Assembly: GCF_050947335.1 (NCBI RefSeq)
Contig: NC_134988.1
Location: 5,890,001-5,954,000, forward strand
Length of the DNA: 64,000 nucleotides
Reading direction: 5' to 3'
From: Megachile rotundata
Taxonomy: Eukaryota; Arthropoda; Insecta; Hymenoptera; Megachilidae
The position numbers and the translations under genes were made by a program. Below the pieces are notes generated by a model. The model was not told the DNA's origin. It was given only the letters and a program-made list of their open reading frames with translations, and made no database searches. Of the stretch, positions 1 to 11,000 are shown in pieces; position 1 is the stretch's first letter, and each line of letters starts with the position of its first letter.

Positions 1-1045
1 TAGAAATTCTGAGATTTGGAGGTCTTGTGGTTCTATGGACTTCGATATGAGGGATGTGGATTTGGGAATTTGAGGATCTGAAGTTTTGAGGATTTGGAGA
101 CTTGCATATTTCATAATTTGGAGATTTTATGGTTTGAAGTTCTGAAGATTTGTGAATGTGGGAACTGCTATATTTGGGGATGTGGAGATTCTGCGATTTG
201 AGAGTTTAAAGATTTGAGGATTTGGGGACTTATATAATTTGCAATTTGGGAATTCGGAGATTCTGTAACTTGATGATCCGGGGATTTAGATATTTTGGAA
301 GTTGGGAATATGAAGATTATGTGATTTGTAGGCCTGAAGATTGGATGACCTAGGGACTAGGATATTTGGAAATTTGGAAATCTGACGATTCTGTGATTTA
401 AGATTCTGATGATTTGATGACTTAGGCACTTGGATATTTGGAAATTTGGGGATCTGAAGATTCTGTAATTACAGAGTCTGAAGATTTAAAGACCTGGAGA
501 CAAGGATATTTGGGGATGTGTAGATCTTATGATTTGAGAGTCTGAAGACTTGGATATTTTGGATTTAGAAATTTACAGATTCTGGGATTTGAGAAGCTGG
601 AGATATAGCACTTGGGACATATGGACTATGTAGCACTTTTGACATGTGGAGACTTTGTGGTTTGAGGATTTGAAAATTTGATGATCTAGGGTCTTGGATA
701 TTTGGCAATTTAGGGATTTGAAGAATCTTTGATCTGATGGAGGTAATGATCTATGGATTTGAGAACATATATATTTTGGAATTTGAGCACTTTTTAGGTT
801 CTCTGACTTGAGGATCTGAAAACTTGAGGGTCTAGTGACTTGATCATTTTCAAATTTGTGGATTTGGAGATTCTTGAGGGTCTGATGATCTGAGAATCTG
901 GGTACTTTTAGAATTTGATATTTTAGAGCTTGAAGAATGAAGCCAATGATACAAAAATTTAAATATTTTGAAATTCTGCAGTTTTCGAAAATGTGCTGAT
1001 ATGGGAATTTACAAAATTTATATTTAAAAATCTGGAAACTAAACA
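1..1045. repeat. Degenerate octamer array (GATTTGGG-like)
   Basis: Continuous run of diverged 8-bp words of the form GATTTGAG, GATTTGGG and GATTCTGA on the plus strand, continuing off the left edge of the window. The words stay largely in 8-bp register but no two neighbours are identical for long. A minus-strand open frame at 573-1046 is only a reading of these words as degenerate octapeptides and is not called as a gene. Confidence 0.85.
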
Positions 1046-1625
1046 ACAGAAATTTCTCTCTCTACATCCTCACGTATGAATTACATTTCACGACAATAGA
1101 ACATACATCATAGCGTACAATATGACGTGCATTATTAATACTAATACGTTACTGTCGAACGTCGCGTATGTTCGCTAACATTTATGATGCACCATACAAT
1201 CGAATGTTTTGAAATTCCAGATATTAGGACGATTTAATTGCATAGAAACGGGTTATCGATTGCGTTCCGCGCAGGAATCTAGGTCAGTGTTATGAAAGGG
1301 TGAATTAGAAGCGTGGAACAACGGAAAATGCAGCTGCTAATAGTCGAACCAACTCCACATTTCAAGCTTTTCTACCGTGGATCCCTTTTAGTCGTGAGAC
1401 TGAACTATTAAGGTCTCGACATGCCATGTGTCTGCATTCGAATGCTTCATTCACCTTCACAACGCACGTTTTCGAGCTGACTCCTATTCAGCTGTAAGTA
1501 CTAGATGTACCTGCATTAATTTCAACAGCTTTACTTTCCTCCGCAACTATTTACCGGCTTAATTCATAATATGTTTTATACGAATCTTAGTGCTTTCAGA
1601 CGGTTGCATTTCAAGGGAATTTAGA
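1046..1625. other. Unique interarray sequence, nothing recognised
   Basis: Non-repetitive, mixed-composition DNA between two octamer arrays. No open frame, splice pattern or RNA gene could be recognised on either strand. Confidence 0.5.
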
Positions 1626-2460
1626 GCACTGGGGTTTTGGTAGGTTATTAGATGTTTTAGATATTGTGATATTTGAGGATTTTGGAATTTTGGAGTTTGG
1701 AATTTATTAACTTTGATGCGTTGCGATAATCATTCTTTGGGAATTTGAGGTACTAAGGGATTGTGATTTTCGGATTTTAGGATTTTAGGATTTTAGGATT
1801 TTAGGATTTTAGGATTTTAGGATTTTAGGATTTTAGGATTTTAGGATTTTAGGATTTTAGGATTTTAGGATTTTAGGATTTTAGGATTTTAGGATTTTAG
1901 GATTTTAGGATTTTAGGATTTTAGGATTTTAGGATTTTAGGATTTTAGGATTTTAGGATTTTAGGATTTTAGGATTTTAGGATTTTAGGATTTTAGGATT
2001 TTAGGATTTTAGGATAATGGAATTTTAGAATTGCAGAATTATGGGATTTGAAAAGACTGAAATCGTAATAAATTTAAACTTGTAACTATTTGGGACTTAT
2101 GAAGCTTACAATAGTACTTTAAATATTCAAAACTTTGGAAATTTAGAATCTTGAAAAGCTTGATATTTTTAGATTTTGGAACTTTAGAAATTTGGAAAAT
2201 CACAAGTTCGTTATTGCATTACGTATTACAAGCTTGCAACTTGTGATGCTTGAGACTTTGAACGTTTCAGACCTTGCAGGTTCATAATTTTGTGCCTTTG
2301 AGAACTTGGTACCTTGAGAATTTGAGACTTTCAGAATTTCTCAACGCCTGAGTATTTTGAACTTCAGAAGTTTGAGACTAGTGAAGCTGATAGCTTGTGA
2401 AGTTTGGGACCTATGAAGCTTAGTACTTTGGATGTTTAGAGTGCTAAAAGATTGCAACAC
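1626..2460. repeat. Octamer repeat region with pure (TTTTAGGA)n core
   Basis: The core at about 1772-2015 is an essentially perfect tandem of TTTTAGGA, about 30 copies. Flanking sequence on both sides is diverged but still reads in 8-bp steps (for example TTTGAGAA, CTTGGTAC, CTTGAGAA, TTTGAGAC around 2250-2345). The unit contains TTAGG, the insect telomere motif, but the 8-bp period differs from the 5-bp telomere repeat. Confidence 0.9.
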
Positions 2461-3135
2461 AGTTAAAATCATTGAACCTTGGATCTCTTAATCTAGGAAA
2501 TATTAGTTATATAGAACATGTGGCACTTGTATCTGTATCTTTAGAGTTTGACAGTTTGCAACTCTGGTAACTTAGAATCTTTAAACTCTGAACCCAGAAA
2601 ATGTTAGATATGTGGGACATGTGAAGCTTGAGACTGTGTTTAGAATCTTAACATTGATCTTAAAATGTGGAAAATCACTTAGGATATGAAGAATGAGTTA
2701 GGATGTTCAGATTCACTTAGGATGTGAAGGATGAGTTAAAATGTTGATGTTCATTTAGGATGTGAAGGATGAGTTAAAATGTAGAGGATCACTTAGGATA
2801 TAGAGGATGAGTTAGGATGGTAAGGTTTACTTAAGATATGAAGGATGAGTTGGAATACTGAGGATCACTTAGGATATGAAAGATGAGTTAAAATGTTGAT
2901 GTTTACCTAGGATGTGAAGGATAAGTTAGGACATGGCAAGCAAGCTTGAGACTGTGCTTAGAATCTTATCAGGTTGCAATACTAGAATCTTCAACCTCTG
3001 AACCTAGAAAATGTTAGGTACATGGAACATGTGAAGCTTGGGTCTGTATGTTTAGAATCTTGAGAATTTATAACACTGTAAGCTTACAATCTTTAACCTC
3101 TGAACCTAGAAAATATTAAATACATGGAACTCTAA
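2460..3135. repeat. Diverged ~105-120-bp repeat split by a 38-bp minisatellite
   Basis: Three to four copies of a unit containing AACCTCTGAACCTAGAAAAT (near 2475, 2585, 3003 and 3104) and GAAGCTTGAGACTGTG. Between copies 2 and 3 lies a 38-bp minisatellite at about 2655-2940 (roughly 7 units, marked CACTTAGGATATGAAGGATG). The same 38-bp unit recurs inside intron 2 of the transporter gene at 11.1-11.7 kb. Confidence 0.8.
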
Positions 3136-4080
3136 AGATTGGAAGTTGAAATCTTTAAATATTCGTATCCTAAACTGTCCAGACCAGAAAACCTTACAAC
3201 ACTACAACAGTCCTTCCACCTTGAAGAACATAAGTGACCTTGAAACTTCGAAAGCTTTGAATTTTTCAATATTAAAACCTCAAAGCAGTTCAGAAGTCCA
3301 AGTAGACTTCAACAAGCTCCCAAACTCCCCGTTCCAGCAATGCAACAACAGTAAATTCTCCTAAAATCCGTACTCATCATCCTCCAATGAACATTCCCCT
3401 AAAAATCAAGCAACGAGCGAAATATTGAAATAGCCAGGGATTTATCGTGGTGTCAGTCCGAATATGGCAAGTTTTTTCGCTGTCTACGCTAGCTGCGACG
3501 CCTGGCGTCTCCGGCTTCCGTCTGGAACGTCATGCGAGCTCTCTTATTAAAGGTGGCGATTTATCGCTAGTAATAACGGGTGTGCGGTCTGGTGGTGCAC
3601 GGCCAGCGAATGTCTCCCAGAGAGAGCATTGCAGAGGCACGAACGCCATTCTTGGGAAGGTTCAAGGTGGCGAAAAGTAAAGGGGGTTTATTCATGGCCG
3701 ACCTTTGCGTCTCACGAATACATGCATACATCTGTGCGCGCATACACGTGGCGAAACGGTCCGTGAAACGTGCTAGCTTCGCTGAATTAACAATATTCCC
3801 AGACATTTTCGGATACGTTGACGTCGTTTCAAACATAGCGGAGAGGCTCGACTGTAACGAGCACCAGGATTGATTAACCATGGCGTGGAACAAGTCTACT
3901 TCTGCTTGGGCTGAGCAAACGAGTCAACGTCTCGATCCCTCGACGGAGGATCAGACCAGCCTTAATTACCGTTGATTAATAGCTTCTTCGATGGATTGTC
4001 GGCTAACTCGACGTACGTCCAACAGGATTTTTCCTCGGGGCTGTTTTACAGAATCGTTTTACGAATAGTGGTTAACGATT
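3136..4080. other. Unique island, no gene recognised
   Basis: About 3136-3430 is low-complexity transition. 3430-4080 is richer in GC and non-repetitive. Overlapping open frames exist on both strands (3447-3893), but none resembles a known family and no splice context supports them. It may be conserved non-coding sequence or part of an unrecognised exon. Confidence 0.4.
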
Positions 4081-4900
4081 GGAGTGTGTTGACGGAGAAA
4101 TTTAGATTTTGACTTTGACATTTTGGGATATTTCTACGTGCATAAGTTTTTATTTGGGAATTTGAGATTTGGATATTTGTGGAAATTGGATCATTTTTTT
4201 GTTGACAAATTTTGGGAATTTCTGAATTTTTGTGGCTTCGAACTTTTTAGTTTTCGAATACGTAAGTTTTGAGATTTTCAAATTCGCGAGTTTTCGAATT
4301 ACAAATTTTTCAACGTGAAAGATTAAATTTAAAAAATTTTCAAAAGCCTGTATTTTTATGTTTTCACATTTTACGGAGGATATATTGTAGAATTTCAGAA
4401 ATTATTAAAATTGCAAATTACAGAATTTGTATGCATTCAGATCCTTCATTTTCTAAGTTCACGAATTTTTTAAATTTTGGAATAACAAACTTCCGAATTT
4501 TTAAATCTTCTAAATTTTCCAAATCTCTAAATCTCTAAATCTCTAAATCTCTAAATCTCTAAATCTCTAAATCTCTAAAACTCTAAATCTCTAAATCTCT
4601 AAATCTCTAAATCTCCAAATCTCTAAATTTTGAAAATTCCAAATCTCCAAATTTCCAAATCCCCAAATCTCCATATCTCCAAACTCCCGAATCCCCAAAT
4701 CCCCAAATCTCCAAATCCCAAAATCTCCAGACGCGAAAATCTTCAAATTCCCAAATTCCCAAATTTCCAATATTTCAAATCTCTAAAAAAACGAGTTTCA
4801 AACGTTCCAAATTTCAAAGCCACCAACTTCCAACCGTCCCATATTTCCAAACTCGCAAATATGCATATTTCAAGCTTCCAAAAATGTCTCCCGTCCTAAA
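4081..4900. repeat. Octamer arrays (TCTCTAAA)n and CCCAAATCT-like
   Basis: Degenerate octamers lead into a near-perfect (TCTCTAAA)n core at about 4521-4628 (about 13 copies). This passes gradually into CCCCAAAT / CTCCAAAT words up to about 4890. Compared with the array at 1-1045, the pyrimidine-rich strand is on the plus side, so the orientation is inverted. Confidence 0.88.
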
Positions 4901-5881
4901 TCTGACACCAGGCAAGCATCTATATTTTCTTAAAAAAGTTGTAGCACCCGCACTTCGAATTTCACGTCAAATTATGATTTAAACTCACCGCATTATTTAC
5001 ATAGCCCATGTTTTTATTCGTCCATTACTTTTATCAGTAGTACATCTTTATTCGCGAAAAATAATGGTTCATTTATTTTCATCGTGTCACTCGTCACCGC
5101 CATGCTTCAACCTACCAACCTGGTATTAAAGAACATCTTTCGGATGGATGCTGGTAGTAAATGAGATTTTAAAGGACGTTTAATTGAAGAGCATCACCGG
5201 AAACGTGTCATTCATCCCGACAGCGATGAGTCGAGGACACTGATCGAAGATCTGACACCGATTCGACTCGTACAGGATAATGACAGGGCAATGAGAAAAA
5301 AAAAGTAGCCCTCGAAAGGAAAAACGGGGCTATTGGAGTAATTCCAAATGCGAAAAACAAATTCGATGCTTTTCAATCATGATTACGATTGTTCAAGTAT
5401 TGAAAGCTATTGACGAGTTCTGTCAAAGGATGTCTTATTGCGAATAAAGAATTCAAAAAAGGAAACCCATTAAAATCAATAACTGTTTGTTGTCATAATC
5501 GGGTACTATGTAATTTTGGATTAAAGAACAGGAAAAATATATATAATACAGTTTTTTCATTTTTTTGATTTTTCGAGAAAATTTAGTGTGAAAATTTTTC
5601 GAAATATTTAATAAAATTTGATTATATTTTAGCTGTGAAGGAATTTTAATAAAATTTCATTTACTGTTAAATACTCTTTTTATTATTACTTGATTAAATT
5701 CTTGTGAAAAGGTGCTTGAGAAGCAGAATATTTTTATTGTAACATATTTGACGTCTTATAGGAAACTTTTCATTGTTTTCTTTTGTGTAATATAAAGTTT
5801 AAGGATACATTTTTGTTAGAAATTTTTGTGATACATTATAAAGTTTTAAAGAGAATTTATTTCACTTCAAAATTGTTAATG
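4901..5881. other. AT-rich unique sequence
   Basis: Non-repetitive sequence, more complex at 5090-5290 and very AT-rich after 5450. No coding exon or RNA gene recognised. Confidence 0.45.
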
Positions 5882-5995
5882 GGTGTTTCAGAATATAAAA
5901 ATAAATTGGTGAGTAGGAAGGTTTAGGTGTTGTGCGTCGGCCATCTTTAATTACTACGCGAGGCTCTAGCGCGCGCAATTTGAAATATATGACGT
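5882..5995 (+). repeat. Dispersed repeat, copy 1 (second copy at 38.6 kb)
   Basis: Shares GAATATAAAAATAA, a variable AT stretch, GTCGGCCAT and GCGCGCAATTTGAAAT in the same order and spacing with 38595-38712. It begins with GGGTGTTTCAG, resembling the CAGGGTGTTTCA motif often seen at the ends of arthropod transposon-derived repeats. Probably a fragment of a non-autonomous element. Confidence 0.6.
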
Positions 5996-6760
5996 GCACT
6001 TCGCGTTAAATCTTTAATAAGTTCTCAACTTCTTTCAATATAATAAATAACTTTAAAATTATTAGTTTATATATTCATCTCCTGTATAATATAATTAATA
6101 TTCATCAAATTTTCATATCTTTAATTTTGTTCGAACATAGAGAAACAAAAATAAAATATTCAAGTTCAATTTTCTCCAAACCAAAGCCAAGTAAAAGAAA
6201 ACTTTATTCTACATTTATGTCTTATTTTTTTACATAGAATCACCTCCTACATTGCCATATAACAGACTTCCTGTACAATCACACAATACTACCAAATATG
6301 AAATTGGACATACGAAGTTTTCAAACGTACCACAAAAACAAATAAAATTTCTACAATTTTGATTCAAAAACGATACAAAATCTCTCCAAAAGTATGAAGT
6401 ACTTTTTTCCAAGTCAGCTCTTTGATATATTATCTACAGGAAACGTAAGAAATGTACAAGAGAGGAAATGACTTAGCTGTAATCGTTCGTTTTTCAGTCG
6501 TCGAAACGGGCCGCCGTAGCACCGAAATAGATTATAAACGTAACGTTTCAGCCGCCATAAATATTCACGGTTAACGTTGCCAGTCGGCTCTTTTGGACCA
6601 AAGGTTTATTCCTTCTTTTAAGAGGGTCTTTCGCGAACAGCTTGGTCGTCCAACGCCGTCATTTAATTGGGATAAGACGGATTTTTGTACCAGGTGGCCT
6701 TTAATTGGTTCAACATCATTACGGGTGGTCTTGCGGTTCTAATTATCCTGATTGCACGAG
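5996..6760. other. Unique sequence, nothing recognised
   Basis: AT-rich to about 6470, then more balanced at 6480-6760. A 60-codon minus-strand frame at 6230-6412 has no recognisable similarity. Confidence 0.4.
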
Positions 6761-7640
6761 ATTATGAGGTATTGAAGCTTTGGAACTTCTTGGGTCTATG
6801 GGGATTCTCAGAGCGTATGGGATTTTAGGAGCTTGGGATTTTCAGACGTTCGAAAATTGTTTTGAAGTTGTGGATTGTGGGAGCATGGGATTTTACAGGG
6901 TTAAGTTTTTGTAGACTTTTGGAACTTGACTTTTGAAATTATGGATTGTGGGAGTATGGGATTATAGGACCTTAGGTTTTTGTAGACTTGAAATTGTGGA
7001 TTGTGGGAGTATGGGATTTTAGGAGTTTAGGATTTTGTGGACTTTTGAAATTATTGTAGGATTGTGGGGTTTCAAGAGCTTGCCATTTTTATACGTTGGA
7101 AACTTAAGGTTTTAGGAATTTTTGAAGAGATGAGATCTGGAATATTGAAATTATGGTCATAAAATTTTTGGGAGTGTGAAAATTTGGAATTTTGGCAGCT
7201 TCGAACTTTGCAAGGTTAAAATTTTGGAAATTTGGAATTTTAGAAGTTTACAATTTTTGGAGGTTTTAACTCTCCAAAGTGGAAATGTCGAGAGTTTGTA
7301 ATTTTGAAAGCTGAAGACGTTGAGAGTTTGAAATTTTTTAAATGTATGTCAATGAAAGTTGAGAATTTTTGAAGTGGGAAATTATGGTCATCAAATTTTT
7401 GGGAGTTCGGAACCTTGAAAGTTTGGAATCTTGACAGCTTGGAACTTTACAAGGCTAAAATTCTGGAAATTTGAAATTTTGAAAGCTTGCAATTTTCCAA
7501 GCTTTGAATTCCAAAAGACAAAAACGTTTGAAAGTTCAGAATTTTGTAAACTGTAGACGCTGAAAATTTTGAACTTTGCAATCTAGAAACTCTTACGTTT
7601 TTAAATTTTGAAAACCCGAATTCAGAGTTTGAAATATAAC
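6761..7640. repeat. Degenerate octamer region with a ~231-bp tandem duplication
   Basis: Words such as TTTGGAAT, TTTGGCAG and TTTGCAAG follow each other in 8-bp steps. A block starting GAAATTATGGTCAT at 7147 recurs at 7378 with clear similarity for about 190 bases, giving a two-copy duplication about 231 bp apart. The region ends about 200 bp downstream of the transporter stop codon. Confidence 0.75.
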
Positions 7641-7840
7641 CTTGAATCTACAAAAGAAAACATTAATCCACCTATCAAATGTTAAAAGTTCAATACTTAA
7701 AAAGTGTGTAACAAAACAAGCATAACACAGAAAGTGTGAAATTTTATAAAATGAAATTAACAATACACATCAACAATAACATAACATCAATAAATACACA
7801 TACAAAGAAATATTGTCAGTAATAATAATTGGTGTTGCGT

Positions 7841-8005
7841 TTAGGTTCTATTCCTTTGAGTTCTTTGAGCTGCCTCTCGTTCCGCCTCAGTCTCATAATT
7901 CCAGTCTTGAATTTCTGCAGACCCGAAGAAGCAAAATACGACGAATGCAGATACTTGAGCAACAATTACGATCCACATGACGTACCTCCATTGTTGCATA
8001 GTGTG
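7841..8005 (-). CDS. Transporter terminal exon 6 (helix 12 and C-tail)
   Basis: Acceptor TTTACGATGCAG, phase 0. Encodes residues 419-472: QQWRYVMWIV begins helix 12, then GSAEIQDWN and an acidic/basic tail ending in RNRT before TAA. No canonical AATAAA was found in the 200 bases downstream on this strand; a TATAAA variant is present. Confidence 0.93.
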   Translation of the reverse strand, partial: HTMQQWRYVMWIVIVAQVSAFVVFCFFGSAEIQDWNYETEAEREAAQRTQRNRT

Positions 8006-11000
8006 CTGCATCGTAAAGACACAAGATTAATTGATAACAGAAAATTCGCTTTAATTAGCGTTCTAATTTAATACGTGTAAACTGAATTGTCTTATATGGT
8101 TGTAAAAATGGTGAACACAGGAAATATAAATTCTGAGGAATGCATCTTTAAGAGCGCATTAGAGACAGTGAGGAGGTGAAATACTGTTTTATCTGCGACT
8201 TGGGTTAAATGAAGTTTAATTTACGACTTCTTGCTCGGGGAATTTATAGCGTTGCATTTGAAACTTATTTATGGGCGAATTAACGTTAAAACTTTTTACA
8301 AAATTGCGGTAAATTTTTACAAATATTCTAGTTTTAATATTTTGATATTTGGGAAATATTAAAATTTATTAAGAACATTTCAATTTTAGATTCAGAATAA
8401 AAATTCGTCTCTTTTAGAACCCTTGATTTCAAAACAATTTTTCCTGTTAAAAATAATTTTTGAATTGATTTAATAATTCCCGAGACTTTAGTGGCTAAGG
8501 CGATTAATTTAAAATGTATGTAAAAAGAAATTAAAAAGATTAATCGAATTTAGGAGAATCTGAGATAAAAATGTTTATAAAATTACATGAATGTCGACAA
8601 TATTTAACGACGTGGATAAACATTTCAGATAAAAATTCTGTTTGCGAACGTTTAGGATGTTTGCAATGAACGTTGTGCGAAGATTAAAATGTCGGTACTT
8701 ATGAATTTTGAAAATCTTCGTTTATATTGGTTTTTAGAAATTGAAGCTTGAGAACAGTTTTAGAGGTTAGTAGAATGCTCTAAATGTTATTTAAAAGTTA
8801 ATAACTGAGATAGTAAAGTTACTTATATGATATGTTGCTGATATGATATGAAACAAAATATGCTAGCAAAACTGAAACACCCTGTATATGATATCGAACA
8901 ATGCAGTCCAGTGTCCTTTTATATTTTTGTTATAACTTTTTAGTAGTGTTTGAACTATATTGATAAAACGTTCTATTCTTCTTTTTACGAATATATGTCA
9001 ATAAAGTTTGCACTAAATTGAAACACCCTGTATAATAATATCACGCTCACGTGAAGAATGAAGACTTAAGGCACTCAGAAATAACTATACAATTATATAA
9101 AATTGTATAAAATGTAACACAGCCTTACTTAATCTAAAAATTTCTCACGAGATGCTTTAACCCATCACTAGATGTATTAACCCTCTGCACTCGAAGGTAA
9201 TTTGTTTGCAAATAGCAATTTTATTAGTTAAAAAGTTAAATGAATTCTTTTGAGGTTATTATTTCTCTACTAATAATTTCCACTATTTATTTCACTATGT
9301 TTATACATCACACGTGTCATATTCAGAATCAGTTAAAAAATGCTTTTATCAAATTATTGTATTAAACAAAATGATTAATGAAAGTCACTTCTCGAGCGCA
9401 AAGTGTTAAGATAAAAGTAGAAAATCACTATCTCATCTTTCAAATTTAACAATCCCTAATTACACAAATTAGAATTGGTATTAAATTAAAAACTCAGTCT
9501 TGGTTTTATCATAACCGCGTCACGATTGGACATTGCAAGCAAAGGGTTTAAGCGAGAAAAGAATTCGTTATTTTTTCACTCACCCCATGTTCCATGAGGG
9601 CGCCCACCAATGCCGGCAAGATAAATGCTGAGATCGTTCCGGGAGTGTTTGTGATTCCCATTAGAATTCCTGCGTAATTCGGGGCTAGGTCGTTGTGATT
9701 ACAGAGATGCCCGACGAAGATCGCTCCACAGAGTACTATGCTCAGTATCAACAGTATTGTTGATCCAACGCGCTCACAACCAATGTATGCGATTATAATG
9801 AGGCAGATACTCGGTGGAATGCAACCTGCAAAACAAACACCAGTAATTACGCAACTGTCGGGTCAAATCTTTCAGATTTTTATAAAATTTATAAAGCATT
9901 TATGAGCGAGATACTATTGAAAGTCTCAGGAGTCTATTTACCTACCTTGTTCAAAAGATGCTAACGTAAAAATTAAATTTGACATAAACAATTCCAACAA
10001 AAACCTAATTTAGTTTACCGCTATTCGAATTCTTAACAAATATGTATACACTTTCGTTTCTAATTTACGTCAACAAATGTCATGTCAGATACATCTTGTT
10101 TAGATTTTTTAACTTTTGAACTATAATTGTCATAGGCCTTAAACTGCACCCTTCTGTCCACAATTATAGATGAGACCTCTACATCTGTTTCTTATCTAGC
10201 CATCAATTTCTGAATAATATATCAAACTCACTTATAAACACGGCAGATTTTCGTCCAACAGTCTGCGACCAATATCCCTTCCGCCTTCCCCAATCCAAAA
10301 GTCTGCCCAAGCATGGATTCGCGATAGCGTTCAGGAGGTACGGGCTGCAACTTATGGCAGCGTTCTGTGCAATCAAATGATGGTCTCATAAAAGGGCCCC
10401 GCAACGGCAGTATCAAACGAGCTTACCGATTTAATATCGAACCGCAGTATCTTGTTCATGTACAATGGCAACTGCGTGAGCAGAAAGTACCAACAAAAGT
10501 TCCCGAACGTGTTCGCATAAAGCAGCGCCCAAAATGGCACCGACGTGAATATGCTCTTCCAGGGCACCTTCGTTTCCGAAGAGCCGAGCACTCTGTGACC
10601 GTAAGACGTCACGATTAGCTCTCGTTCCTTTTCCGAGATGTATTTTTGCGTTTCCGGATTGTCAGCGAAGAACCAGTAGAATACCACGCACCAGAGTAAC
10701 GGTAAAGTGCCGTGTATGTAGAACACAGCCTGCCATCCAAGGGAATCGAGGATCATACCGGAAGTGAAGATAGATATCACGGTTCCCAAAGATGTCCCAG
10801 CGTAAATGATGGCGACCCATGTTGATTTCTCTTCGTAAACCACCCATTTTCCGACTAGTACGTTCACCACGGGGAGGTTGGCAGCACTCACAAGACCCGT
10901 TAAAAATCTTACCAAGTACAGGACGGATAAAATGGGGGCCGTTACTGGCACCAATAGGGTCAACAGTGCGTTTCCGACGACGCATATCAGCAGGACGCCC

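Noticed and set aside
573..1046. 157-codon minus-strand open frame
   Set aside because: Reads degenerate octamers as SFQILKSE-like octapeptides; no initiation or splice support.
1772..2015. Interstitial telomere sequence
   Set aside because: TTAGG occurs in each unit but the period is 8, not 5, and no pure TTAGG tract is present.
3447..3893. Overlapping open frames on both strands in a GC-richer island
   Set aside because: None resembles a protein family and neither has splice or initiation support.
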